Counted from the stretch's first letter, positions 49,478-60,952 are shown. The stretch: 64,000 nt of DNA from Plasmopara viticola (GCA_001695595.3 MBPM02000080.1:248001-312000); one strand, 5' to 3'. Made by a program: numbers and translations. Notes: generated by a model not told the origin, from the sequence alone.

Positions 49478-50544
49478 TGCACAGGTTGAGCGGACGAGGA
49501 GCGGACTGATTTAAACATATATATTCAACACGTTCCTTTCCAACTTGGTTACTCTCTTCCATTTGCTTGGTCATTCACCGCAATGGCTCCAAGGAAGAAG
49601 CAGAGAAGAAGAAGGCGACGACTGAGGTGACGCATTAGATTTCGGTGCAGCATCTCATGAATATATGATTATTTTTTGTCCAATCGTTCAAGGAATTCAT
49701 GGTGGCATCTCATGAATTTATTGTTGATGCTTTAGGACAGATTTTGCCTCCGCTGCCGCTCTCGATCAAAGAATTGGAATACGTTACTTGATATCGAGAG
49801 CTAGAGGTAAAAAAACTCGAGAGTCCCTGCATCATTTTGACGAATAGCGATCTTGTTGATGACGACTGCATACGCCAGCGGGTCTGCACGAAGATTTGCT
49901 CTGACAGCGGTGGCTGCCGCGCCGGCGGCCACACCGGCGGCCATAGCGTCAGCGACCGCATCTGGAGTGGATGCAAACGCTTCACGATGAGCTAACTTGA
50001 TTGCGGTTTTGCATGGTCCAATGTCTTGATAATGGTCGAAGTGAAAAATCCATCTGTGGCAACCTTCACTGCTGTCTCGACGTGCGCCGCCCTTCATTTC
50101 AAATGTTGCTATCGCGTCACAAACTGTACCGATGGCAACTTGACCTTGCCAATTCGGATTAGAGCAGAGGACCTAAAAGGGATCTTCGTCAGTTCGATTA
50201 AGCTCTTTCTCAAGAAGTTGGCGCTGCTCGGCACTCAATCCGATCAACGACTGCGTTAGCTTCGCGGCATTTACAGGAAGAAAGTGCGGGTCCGATGCGC
50301 TGTTTCTTTCACTCGCGCAGGTGCCTATTGCTTCGTTTTCATCGGATTCTTGACGCATCTACATGTAGTCGAGGTCAAGCAGGATTAGATAGTTGTTTCT
50401 CGCCATTCGCCATTCGCCGGCACCGAAATCATATGCTTCACCTCAGTCGTCGCCTTCTTTTTCTCTGCTTCTTCCTTGGTGCGAAAATCAAGTTGGAAAG
50501 GAACGTGTGGAATACACATGTTACAATCAGTCCACTCCTGTGCA
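49478..50544 (-). mobile_element. 1.07-kb terminal-inverted-repeat element
   Basis: The ends are imperfect inverted repeats. TGCACAGG and AGCGGACTGATT at left (separated by a 14-bp insert) face AATCAGTCCACTCCTGTGCA at right. A second inverted pair lies just inside: CAACACGTTCCTTTCCAACTTG and AAGGAAGAAGCAGAGAAGAAGAAGGCGACGACTGAGGTGA at 49,530-49,634 against 50,437-50,510. Between them minus-strand frames at 50173-50358 (begins MRQESDENEAIG; contains LSAEQRQLLEKELNR) and 49801-50097 (alanine-rich AAGVAAGAAATAV) look like a broken captured gene. No transposase was recognised and no clear target-site duplication was found. It is absent from the same site in the other units. Confidence 0.65.
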
Positions 50545-50967
50545 TTGATGATGAATAGTAAATTACAGATGCATTATACATTGGCACTGCTTTGGTATGT
50601 TTAAGACCGTATAATTTGATGATGCCTGCAAGGCACTCGCACGGACGCCTTGCAGGCATTTGCCTACCGTACAGCATCTAAACCTTGGTGCATATTAGAC
50701 TTGTAGATTGAAAATAGCAAAGCCAATCATTCAAATGCTCTGGATGGTTGATCGCTCAGCAGTTTTTTTTTGCAAATTACACAGTACATCAGATAGTACG
50801 CCCTCAGTCTTTATTGTAGTTCAACTACTTCAGAAACTGATTAATCAAGGCATCATCATGTTACTTTCTGTTGCTTGTGTTGTTTTTAGAATGCTTGGGC
50901 AACGCTAGCACGAAATTCTACTATTTGTCATTCCACAGAGAATTGCCTTACGTCAATAAGTCATACT
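50545..50967. other. Unit spacer upstream of gene 5a
   Basis: Matches 9.98-10.7, 22.87-23.2 and 34.57-35.0 kb. A perfect 11-bp hairpin, GCCTGCAAGGC / GCCTTGCAGGC, at 50624-50657 is specific to this copy; the other units have GCCTGCAAGAC without the partner. No gene. Confidence 0.55.
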
Positions 50968-51317
50968 ATGCACAAACATTTTTCGGAAAAGGTTGGGGTG
51001 ACGCCCTCCTTCCAAGCGCGGGGGCTAGATGCTCGCGCGCTTCGGGCAGGTGCTCTCGGGCATCTGCAGGTCTCTAACGAGTCTCACCCTCGACGCGACG
51101 GTCTCCAGCACCAGGGCGCCACCTGGGCTCTTACCAAGTCAGAACTACACAAAATAATGGAAGACCCTCACGGCCTCGGTGCTGGCTGCACTGTCCGCCG
51201 AACGAGACCCGACGTATGCGGACACCACTCTATGCCGTGGACTAGCCATAGAGTCTAGCACGTGCATGACTTGGCAACGCGATAACGTAATACAATACAA
51301 TACAAATGCACAAACAT
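50968..51317 (+). mobile_element. SINE-like element, copy 4, in an effector promoter region
   Basis: The body is 50980-51305 (326 bp, same length as copy 1), flanked by ATGCACAAACAT at 50968-50979 and 51306-51317. It ends in (TACAA)n. Its 3' edge is only about 130 bp upstream of the ATG of the truncated effector at 51438 and about 45 bp upstream of the conserved promoter block, so it could have altered expression. Confidence 0.9.
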
Positions 51318-51348
51318 ATTAGAGCTTCAAATCCAACTTATGGCTTAT

Positions 51349-51422
51349 GGTCTTGACATGTCTATTGCACCGTATAGCTTCAAAGTTCGCAAATACCCCT
51401 TTGTAACTTGTCATTACTAAAT
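51349..51422 (+). promoter_or_regulatory. Putative effector promoter, gene 5a
   Basis: GTCTTGACATGTCTATTGC begins 89 nt before the ATG and CTTGTCATTACTAAAT lies at about 51407-51422, in the same spacing as the other gene copies. Confidence 0.45.
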
Positions 51423-51437
51423 AATCCTTTTGACGCG

Positions 51438-51971
51438 ATGTCCAAGCCTAAGCTTCTGCGACATTTCATGTTGCTATTGGGTTTTACACTCGTGGCAAGT
51501 ACCAAGACCATGATAGCGGCGGCGGATGCTCAAGCCCAGAGTCACATAAGGAGCTTGTCAGCAGAGAATACTCGCTCTGACCGCTATGAGGAAAGGTTCT
51601 TGGTTATGCTCATCGCAAAGGTTGCATTGCAGTTAAAGGAATTGTCGTCAAGTCTGCATTTAAAGCTCGCTTCTGACAAAGAGAAAGTGATCAACGAGTT
51701 ATTCGAGGAGTTGAACGTAAAATCTGCGGAGGGGAATCTGTTCGCAAGTGAGACGTATCAAGAGTGGGCTGGACGTGTCCTTGGCGCCTACGAAGACTCA
51801 GCAACGGCTTATATGGCCTTGTTCCACGAGCTCAAAAAACACTTTAGTGACGATGAGCTGGCTACATTTGTACTTGATGGTCTGAAATCTCAAGAGACAG
51901 CAGCTGAGGCGATTAAATATTACAACCTAATTTATCAGCTTGCACACCCATGGAATGTTCGAGGGCCATAA
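51438..51971 (+). pseudogene. 5'-truncated-unit effector fragment with intact secretion leader
   Basis: Open from the family ATG for 177 codons. It has a signal peptide (LRHFMLLLGFTLVAS), RSLS at 38-41, EER at 51-53, and the first LWY unit (YQEWAGRVLGAYEDS, DDELATFVLDGL). About residue 164 (after YYNL, 51,928) the family sequence stops and 13 unrelated residues (IYQLAHPWNVRGP) lead to a stop, because the copy is fused to a second effector copy in another frame. It is about one third of the normal length. A short secreted protein could still be made from it, and its promoter block is intact. It is called a pseudogene for the loss of most WY units. Confidence 0.75.
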
Positions 51972-53034
51972 CAGCGGTGGAAGCCCAAGCCCAGAGTCTA
52001 ATGAGAAGCTTGTCAGCAGTGGCTACTCGCGCAGAACGCCATGAGGAAAAGACGTAAAATACCTTCGGCGAAAAGGTTGCATAAGAAGTAGAGAAGTTGG
52101 CGCCAAGCCTGCGCTTAAGGCTCTCCCCTGACAAAGAGGAAATGATCGACAGCTCTTTCAAGAACTTTTACGTGGAATCTGTGAAGAAGAATTTACTCGC
52201 AAGTAAGCAGTTTCAAAGGTGGGCTAGAGGTGTCCGTGGGGCCTACAAAGACTCTGCAGAGACTTACTTATAAGGTCTTGTTCCACGAAAGGAAAAACAC
52301 TTAAGTGACTATGAGCTGGCTACATTTGAACTCGATGGTCTGGCATCTTAGAAGATAGAACCTGTAGCCATTAGATAGTACAACCTTCAGCTAAAAGATT
52401 GGATAGAGAACAAGAAAGTGCTTGATGTTTTCAGTGCCTTTGCGTTTGGTATCGGGCACCGGTTTTAAGCACCCGCTCTTGAAGACACGTCTCGTTTGCT
52501 CGTCAGCTTCCACAAAAAGAAAATTAGACGAGCAGTCAATATTTGATGCTCTCTTGGCTGAAATGCTTGGAGCTATGAATGTTGTCTCCACGAGTGAGGC
52601 GTTGGACGTGAAGTCTATTTTCAATTATGATGCCGTTGTGATCTCTTCAGCTGTCAGCATCTGGCTTTCTTACGCTAAAGGGTCGTTAACGAAAGACGAT
52701 TACGAGGAATTGGTGACCGGCTTGGTAAACAACTTGTGGGCCCAACGTGGCTTTGAGACAAGGCCCTTGCTAACGTCATAACGGCAGCGCAAGAGGACGA
52801 GAGCACGCGTGTATTTGCTACAAAAGCCTTAAAAAAGCTGTTTATGTACTGGAGGGGGGAAGTAAAGACGGCAAGCGATGTTCTTAGCATTTTTGGGTTC
52901 GAACTAGCAGGAATGAAGGTGAGGACATTGTGGAGAGCCCACTCTTATTGACGTGGCTTGCCTTTGCATCGCGACGTCATGCTACAAATGCTAAATTACT
53001 TGTGGCATTGCGTAAACGTTTGTCTGACGAACAA
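51953..53034 (+). pseudogene. Second decayed effector copy fused behind the first
   Basis: Homology to the gene family restarts at about the end of the signal peptide: ATAACAGCGGTGG, then GCCCAGAGTCTAATGAGAAGCTTGTCAGCAG encodes the RSLS region. It continues past the SPLLLTWLAFASRRHA motif to LSDEQ. Premature stops occur soon after the EER position (AAGACGTAA) and again in GCATAAGAAGTAG. Frameshifts follow near 52,270 and 52,755, and the middle carries an internal deletion. It stops at about 53,034 where the sequence reverses direction. Confidence 0.8.
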
Positions 53035-53645
53035 TCGGCAGCTCGTTTGATACATCTTCTCGTGGCTGCTGACGAGCGAACGAGTCATAATTCTAAAAAG
53101 CGGGTTCTTATAAAAGTTGCCTTTGCTGATATCAAGTTTCAAGGCACTAAAAATCAAGCGCTCCCAACTTTTTTTTTTCAATCGTCCATTTGAAGGTTGT
53201 AATATCTATTCGCTACAGTTTCTGTCGTCTGGGAAACCAGACCACCAAGTACAAATGTAGCCAGGTCATAGTTGTTAGATTGCTTTTTCAGCTCGTGAAA
53301 CAAGGCCTGATAAGCCTCTGCAGAGTCTTCGTAGGCGCCAAGGACACGTCCAGCCCACTCTTGATACATCTCACTTGGGAGCTGTTGATCACTTTTTCGT
53401 TTCAGGAGAGAGCCTTAAACGCAGACTTGACGACATATTCTCCAACTGCAATACACCATTTGCGATGGACGTGTTCAAAACCAATTTCCCAAAACAGTCA
53501 CTTCGAGTCTCTTCTGCTGACAAGCTCCTCATGTGACTCTGAGCTTGGTCATCCATTGCTATCATGGTCTCATGGCCTTCGTACTTGCCACTAGTGTGAA
53601 AGTCGATAGCAACATTTATCGGCGCAGAGTTTTAGGCTCGAGCAT
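53035..53645 (-). pseudogene. Inverted N-terminal effector fragment
   Basis: On the minus strand the family ATG at 53645-53643 is followed by LEPKTLRR and then a stop (TAA) produced by point changes where the others have HFM. Further on come the leader, MRSLSAEET, an internal deletion of about 55 bp before YQEWAGRVLGAYEDS, and the LALKLDIS-KGNFYKNPL equivalent. The fragment ends in the NPLLETYVSFARQ region at the inversion junction near 53,035-53,045. It is a dead copy. Its orientation places it tail-to-tail with the plus-strand pseudogene. Confidence 0.8.
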
Positions 53646-56385
53646 TGCCTTTGAAGGATTATTTGATAATGACAAGACCTTCGAATCAGCGCAATTGACA
53701 CTTCAAGATCTCAAGGCATTGATTTGAGTCCAAGATTTTTTTCGCCTAATATATTTGTGTATAGTGTGACTTTTATAAGAAGCGCAATTTTAACATTTAA
53801 AAAACAGCACAAGCAACATTATGATGCCTCAAATTAACCAGCTTCTGCTATTAGTTAAGGGCTTGTATGAGTAAAGACGAGAACTTTTATAGACTACAAT
53901 AAAGATTGAAGGCGTACTCTCTGATGTACTGTGTTGTATGCATACAATAAGCTGCTGAGCTATCTGTCTTAAATTATTGGCTATGGTATCTTTCTGCAAT
54001 TTAATTGTTCAAAATGCACCAAGTTTTATGTGCTGTACTGTAAGCAAATACTTTCCCCACATTATGGCGTCCGTACGTGAGTTTTGCAGCCATCGACATA
54101 CCACAGGGTCTTTATCACAACAAAGCAGTGCCAATGTGTACTGCAATTGTAACCCATGTACCAGGCCTCGAGGGTGGAAGGCCTAGTCGTCAGACTTCTC
54201 TTTTGCATTTCAAAGCTGCTGTCAAACCCCAAGATTACAATGAAAGATCAAAATCAGATATTTTGTCAATAGTGAATGAGAGATAAATGCAGCAACGGTC
54301 GCGGCAAACTGAAGTCGCAAAGCTTATATCGGGAGCGAACTATGTGGCGAGTTCCTCAGCGTGCTGAGCACTGTGCAATTGGAGCCATTATGTTCATGTT
54401 GCGAACGAAGCGAACAGTGATGGCGCCGACGCGGCGCGTCTACCGACCAATTATATAAAAGCTAGAGTGCAGTGCACCGTGAATATGTATTTATTCCCGT
54501 TTCACCACATGATTTAGGTGATACTACTTTATTGACCGTCTCAAAAAGCGCCTGCATCGCTACTGGTTTTTACTGTGCTATCTATCATAAGGTTTTATAA
54601 ATACATGTCCATTTAAATCCTCCTCGCATCGCGAATTTAACACTCTAAGGTGATGTAAAAGCGATAACGGTAATTAACCTAGTCGCTCATCAAGAATCCA
54701 CAAAACGAAATTTTATTGAATATACCGATAAAAGACCAAAGCATATTGCACAAATTCAACCAAGGATAGTAAACAGTAAATTACTTAACATATTTCTGTG
54801 CGTATCTGAGGGCTTTGTGACCTGGGAGCTTACTAAGGAGCTTTAAAAGAAATGTTCCATCCGATTAGCTTGAACATCTATGAGAATTTCCGTTACCGTA
54901 ATGTAGGCGCGAACTATATATGTATTTATGAGCCAAACGAGTTGACGGCCTTCGAGTGCCATTTTCTATAAATGATAAAGGTTTATGTACTCATGGACGA
55001 CTAGTGCAGAAAGTAACAATAAAGGATCAAGAAAAAGAAGACTTGATCCTCTATATACCGTTGGAAGGCAGCTTCTCATCGTCAATAAGAGTGGGCTCTC
55101 GTACAAAATCCAGTGTGGTGATTGTTCCTGTACCAACAGGCTTAAGCGTTTCCAAGTAAAGCAACAGTCACTTCATCATCTGCAATAAGCACGGGTAAAG
55201 AAGACGCGTGGCTTATTTGGGGGCTATGGAGGGTTGCTGTCAAAGGCTGTGCCCTCAGATCCAAAGAAATACTGGTCAATTGTAGGGGCGAGGCAGAACA
55301 GCCTACTAGAGAAGGATCAAATTCTCATGATGTGCGCAAAATTCGGTACAGGATCAAATTCTCATGATGTGCGCAAAATTCGGTAGGAAATTAGCATCTA
55401 ACCGTTGGACAGCTCTTAAAAAGAATACAAGCAGTAGTAAACAACTGGCTGTATACACACGTGTCATGGTGAATTGCGGACTTTTGCTTGCCAACAAAGA
55501 AGAAGGTCAGCTAGAATACGTTAAGCAATTCATGTGGAGGAAGCCGCAGAAGCAAATCCGTTTCGGTTCAACTGGGTGACGAAACGCCTGTTAAAAGTCT
55601 TAAAGCTTGAAAAGATCTGGCTATAAGAGTTGAGGACTTCAATAGTACGAAGGTACTTCTCGTCTTTGACAAGAACGAGTGCGACTTGGCCCTGTGCATG
55701 CTGTAGACAAAAAAGCTCGAGCTCTAAATTGAATTGTATGAAACCAGCTTTCCCGTTCCACGACAAGGATTTACTGTGTTTTGTTCCCACCATTGTTTTA
55801 GTATAATTTGTTAGAGAAAAAATCTAGGCCTTTAAAACCTCAACGTCAATATGGGAGAGCCTTAAGGTGCTGCTGTTCTTTCGAAGGTAGAGGTGACGGC
55901 GTCTGGAAAGTTTTCTTTAGCGGGTAGCAAGTCTCGCTAGTAGCACTGACTTGCAATGGTGCTTATAATGTCCCTCTAATTGCAAAAAGCTTAGCTCCAT
56001 AGCATTGCACCACCAACGGTGGGTCACGAAGTTTCTTAAGGCAAAAGAATAGGTCTCCAGGAAGGCAATAAGATATCACCAAAATTGTGTAGATTAACTC
56101 CACTAAAACGAAATGAAGGCGCGATTCGAAATCAACGTTTGGCTATCATAAACGACCTCGTCATCACCAAAACAGAACTTAACCTTACGAATAGATGTCA
56201 TCTTATCTAATAGCTGTGTCGTGGAAGGTGTGCCCCAGTTTGAGGCACTGTCTGGGGTTTCAGATTCACCGAGCCTCAAACTACCCAAAGCTACTGAGCC
56301 CTTGGCCAAATAAAAAGTCCCAGAATAGGTATGGTTCTAGATGCAAGCCTGTCTTTAGGATTAAACTACATATTTTCGTTCGGAC
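53646..56385 (+). repeat. Reverse-oriented unit spacer
   Basis: Reverse complement of the DNA upstream of the other effectors. GATCTTGAAGTGTC (promoter block) lies at about 53,695-53,712 on the minus strand; CGAACGAAGCGAACAGTGATGGCG at 54,402 is the reverse of 49,118-49,140; GTGTGCCCCAGTTTGAGGCACTG at 56,228 is the reverse of 20,063-20,087. SINE copies 1 and 4 are both absent from the mirrored sites. No gene is supported. Confidence 0.65.
55314..55385 (+). repeat. 37-bp tandem duplication
   Basis: The sequence GGATCAAATTCTCATGATGT plus GCGCAAAATTCGGTA is repeated directly at 55314-55350 and 55351-55385 with no mismatch. Confidence 0.9.
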
Positions 56386-59300
56386 AAAGATGCGTTGCAT
56401 TAGTCTCATTGGCAGATTTCCAATGCGGCTTAGCGTACATATCATGAAAGGTATCAAGGATCTGGTATTCTATTCCCCTAGATGTGTGGTCCAGAAACCC
56501 AACATCAACCCGTCACTAGAAAGTGGAATGAGAGTAAGATCAAGCTTAGGCAAGCCATGAAGCGTTATGTCACCAGGCAATATATATTTTTATAAGAAGA
56601 ATGTGAGATCATTCATGAAATTTCTTTTTATCGATTTTTACCCTTTGATGAGGAAAAGTATGCCGCACAATAACTAACGTCGTACTTTTGACGAAAGAAA
56701 ACACTATTTTATCTTTACAGAGGCTTTCCCAAGCGACTCGGGTGCAGATGCTGCTTGATGCAGCAGCTATTTGCTTGAAGAAAGAGCAAGTTCAGAAATT
56801 GGTTGGTTACACAAAAACTTCTAAAGATGGATAAGACGGAAATGGCTGTGAGAAAGGTATGTGGATGTAGGGCCACGCACGGCACTAAATGTACCTGCAA
56901 TTGGATATTGGCGATGGATATCCGGGTTCACACCATGTGTGGGGAATGACACGAGCATTTTAGGCGATACGGTCAAAGCTCGAGGGATTATAGGTAAGTC
57001 TTGCCTGCTTCGAATCAGCCAGGTAATCGCGAAGATCAGTGCGTTTGATCCGACATCTCCTTATCTCGTTACCCTACAGAACTCCAGAACACGGCATTAT
57101 CAAAAGTTTTGGAGTATTATGAGCATAATGTACCATCATAATCTGTCGCTTTAAAGTTTGATTCCTTTAGCTTAATTTTTAGTACATATCGATTTCAAGA
57201 TCGGATGATTGCTTACTGCTATAATTGTCTCATAAAAATGTACAGGAGGAAGAGATCGATCACAGAATTTATTCACTTTGAAAAAACGCGACGAGCGCAT
57301 ATTTCTAAAGAATCGGCTTCTGTCGAATGCGAAGTTTGTGTTGCTCGATTAATTTGCCGTCGTTTGCTGGGCGGCTGCATGTGCAGTACTCTCATGTCGT
57401 TTTGGTTCGAGAAACTTTGAGATACTCATATATCTCGTCACATTAAATTCGCTGCTACACCATGTGCGTGAAAAAGCCACTCAGACGCACGAAAGCGCTG
57501 TCGAGACGCGCTTTCCATATATCCGCATACACCGATGACTCTCCTGCCGCGTGAAGTCGATGGTAGAGACTACACAAATATTAGGGTCATGCTAAGATAA
57601 AGAAGGTTGGGTTTAGGAGACATAATTTCGGCACTCGTCATCCACTATCGTTGTTCTGTAGATGGAAAAACCGGCAGTATATTTTGGCATATAACGAGCT
57701 GATCGGCGCAGCAGTATCTGATAATAGCCTAATTTAGAGGAGGACGCGTATGTTCGGTAGCACGATGTATATACTACTAACAAAACTAATCAAGGTACCT
57801 CACGGTGGTGAGTACGCTCAGCGGCGTAGCAACACTAATTAACGCCGTGGCGAGGTTTCACTTTCTTGTGACACAGCTGCATTACAGCCTTTTGCTCGTA
57901 GACATTATATTCGTCCAAATCTATTGTAAAAGAATTCGTCGACTATGTAGACCTATTGAGACTTGACGGAGCAAGTTTCTGAGGTCATGAGGACCACCAA
58001 ATTTTACATCAACATCGATAACGTGTCCATGCGACCGTTTAAAAAAAACCTCGGCTGCTTTTTGAACAATCGTGGGGATCAGACGAAGTAAAATTTATCT
58101 TGCCTTGGCCAGCGCGACACTTGAGGTATTGACCAGGTGTACCAAACTGCTTGTACAAGTACAGCGTCGAGTATGCCGGTCTAGCAAAAAAATCAGACCT
58201 ATATCAGTAGATTATTGTACAAAACAAGCACCAGTCTTAACTTTTCTGTACTTTACGAAGCCGTCAAGCGTCTTTTGCGACGCTTCTGAAGACTCCATCG
58301 ATGGGCATCATTGCAAGCTAAAACGAAACCATGAGCAAGCTAAATTAACTTTATACCCTTTGTATTTTTTAGGCCGCACATTCCTGTGAACAACGATTAA
58401 GTACGGTCATCTCGCCCAAAAAAATGACAAAATAGTTGGCATTCTTTGTGAATAATTATGTCCGCAATGAATGAAAGTTTGGAAAAAGTAGAGTGCTTGC
58501 TGATACGCTTTCGCGTAGGTCAGATGAGTTAGGCCACATCAGCAGGGTTGGAAACTCTATCGACCAACAAATTCGCTTGGATATAAAACGAATGCCAATT
58601 TATGTGATTTTAATCTGGGGCGGTCGGCACCAAAGTCGACTTTAAAACACCGCAAAAGCCAAAATAAATGCATCGCTATCAGATTTAGGGCGGCTGTTTA
58701 CATTACGCTGCACCGTCAATTACATCTTTAGTCGTTGTACCACATTTGGACATTTAAAATGATTTACCATTTGAGGGTACATGTTGCGTTAATTTAGCGG
58801 TCGTTTTATCGAGAAATGGCTGGTCTATTGGTCTTAACAACACATCGGTGGTGTTACATATACACATGGATGGATGAATTTGTGAGAAGTTATGAAACCT
58901 GCCAGAAGATCAGATTCGCGCTTTACGCGCTGAAATCATTGCAGAGCCTGACCGTACCGGCGGACTATTGGAAGTCCATAAGACTCGACTATATCTTTGG
59001 CTTAGCAAAATTAATGGCCACACCGGCACCATGCCGCCACAGCAGGAGAGTGCAGCTGGCACCTGCAGTAGTGAAGAGAAGACAGCAGAACGTTCAATGT
59101 TTAAGACCACAGTCTTCCAGACAGGCTCGTTTACCAACGCTTTTTTGTAATTGCTGCTGAACACTTTCGACATGTGGCAATCCACAGACACGTGGTCAGA
59201 TAAAATAGATCAACCTTGTGCTCAAAGGATCATTGTACAGAATGTGTGCTAAAATCTCGCATTTGTGGACATATAAGCTATCTGTAGGTGAGTTGCCATG

Positions 59301-59431
59301 GCTCACAAAATCATGAGCTTTATTTTCTTTATATAAACACCCTACAGATTTGTCAGATGGAAGAGCACGAACTTGGGGGGGAAATCTTTATCTTCCAAGT
59401 TTGTCAGCTTTCATAAGAAAGCAATAGAGTG
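56386..59431 (+). repeat. Large inverted repeat, left arm
   Basis: Reverse complement of 60,953-64,000. Paired positions sum to about 120,384-120,386 across the whole arm, so there is almost no net insertion or deletion over 3 kb. A read-through comparison of 57,421-57,660 with 62,755-62,945 showed no difference. The 71-codon frames at 57205 and 63181 are identical, and the 97-codon frames at 56861 and 63525 differ at one residue. The inner 400 bp is noticeably less similar. Confidence 0.92.
57900..59400 (+). mobile_element. Best-preserved Gypsy RNase H-integrase remnant
   Basis: Plus-strand frames are ordered as in Ty3/Gypsy pol. First is IYLALASATLEVLTRCTKLL with APVLTFLYFTKPSSVFCDAS (58,072-58,389), the RT end and RNase H start including the FCDAS aspartate. 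Next is LADTLSRR (about 58,498-58,525), the RNase H end. Then come FVRSYETCQKIRFALYALK (58,880-58,940), the integrase zinc-binding CxxC pattern, and VPADYWKSIRLDYIFGLAK (58,960-59,010), the integrase core entry resembling W-x-S-I-x-x-D-F-I-x-GL. Stops and frame changes separate these pieces, so it cannot transpose. Confidence 0.75.
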
Positions 59432-60952
59432 GTTTACATAGCTTTAAGCCTGTAGATTGTCCCGAGTTGAGCTCATCGCTAGGTCCCTGGTGACCGCTGA
59501 TGGAGCCCTCGCGTTCAGCGATAAAGAAACAAACATGATGCTGCAGATTTTAAGTCGCAGACTGGCAGGCAGCGACGAGAGTCGGCTGATTAAACCTTTG
59601 CCAAAGTTACCTCGCCACTCGTCCAACGACTTCGCTTAAGGTGTCGTAAAGTAATTGGTGAGAGTACAGCTTCAATACTTGTGTATTCAACGCTTAAATC
59701 TCTCCGGTCATCCTCGGACAATCTATTGGGGCGCAAGTACAACGAGTACGACGTGAGTGATTCCTGCGAAGATATCGAGCTGGTCCCGAGCTGCGCACAC
59801 CTTAAGCTGAGCGCTCTTCGAGGCCGCAATCCAAATGCTAAAGAATCCATGGATCCCATCGTAGCTTTCCGGACGATCACATCATATCGTTGGGCACGAA
59901 TTTATACTTTCCCCTGCAGATTTAGAAGTAAGCAAAATTCATTCCGGTGTGACTGCGCCTCGTGCTCGAGAATAAATGAGGATATTGATCGTGGTGAGCT
60001 CCCGCTCACTTGACACAAGCAATCTATCGCAGAACAGCCATGTTGTGCTTAAGATTCGTAGTGAGCGCAGTGGCGCCCGGACACTTCTTTCGAAACTTTT
60101 TTATTGACTCCCATGACTTTTGCGGAGAGGCACAAACGCACCACTTCATAAGAAGATCTTGGCTTGTCAGTGAAAGTATATTTACTTCATTATCCACTCC
60201 ACAAGGAAGTGGTTTTGGCCTTGGCGGCAAAGGTGCGCCATAAGATGCCACTTCTGCCTCGTCTTTCTACTTTTTCGTGATAAAAATAGACTCGTGCGTG
60301 ACCAAATGTTTGCGGCCCTGGCGGTAAGTTTACCCTTAACAAAAAAAAAATAGCATGTAAGGATTAAAAAATACAGTCTGATCGATCGCTGCGCGTCTTT
60401 GCGCGAGGTTTTTCAACTGTCGCTGGATGTCACTTTCTTGCAAAGTGAGCCTTAGGCATTGCCGGACGCTTAAAGCGAAAGGTTTACGATTACTTAGTCC
60501 CACATTCTATGGCCAATACAGCGGAGCTAACAGCCGCTGTATGACCGCCCGAAGTCGCAATTCTAACAGGATTGAGCGCCTTGGCAGCACTTTAAAAAGG
60601 GCTTGGAAAAGATCAGAGATCACGTAAGGCCAGAAGTCTTGCTAATCGAAATTTCCCACTTAACTCCTCATAGTAAGTGCTAGGTGCGTCAACAGCGTTT
60701 TGGAAAAAGTAGATGGTATATTCCGGCCCATGTCCTATTAAATGTTAGTGGTCCGAGAAAACAATAGCTCATCTTGTTCATGGATGCTGATCTACGAGTG
60801 GTCAGTTTAGTACCAATTAAAAATATACTTCAGGACAAAATGCTTTTTTGACTTTATGCATGTAAGCCGAAAAGTCCAATATGTTTATTTTGAGCGGATG
60901 AGTATTGCACTTTTTGCCCCGTTCAATATGTTCAGCCAACTATTAATAGAGT
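59432..60952 (-). repeat. Spacer of the large inverted repeat
   Basis: A single-copy 1.5-kb loop between the arms. It is a normally oriented retroelement-derived block, collinear with 15.1-16.4, 26.73-28.0 and 39.46-41.0 kb (GAGTTGAGCTCATCGCTAGG at 59,465; GGCCAATACAGCGGAGCTAAC at 60,510). No gene is supported. Confidence 0.6.
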
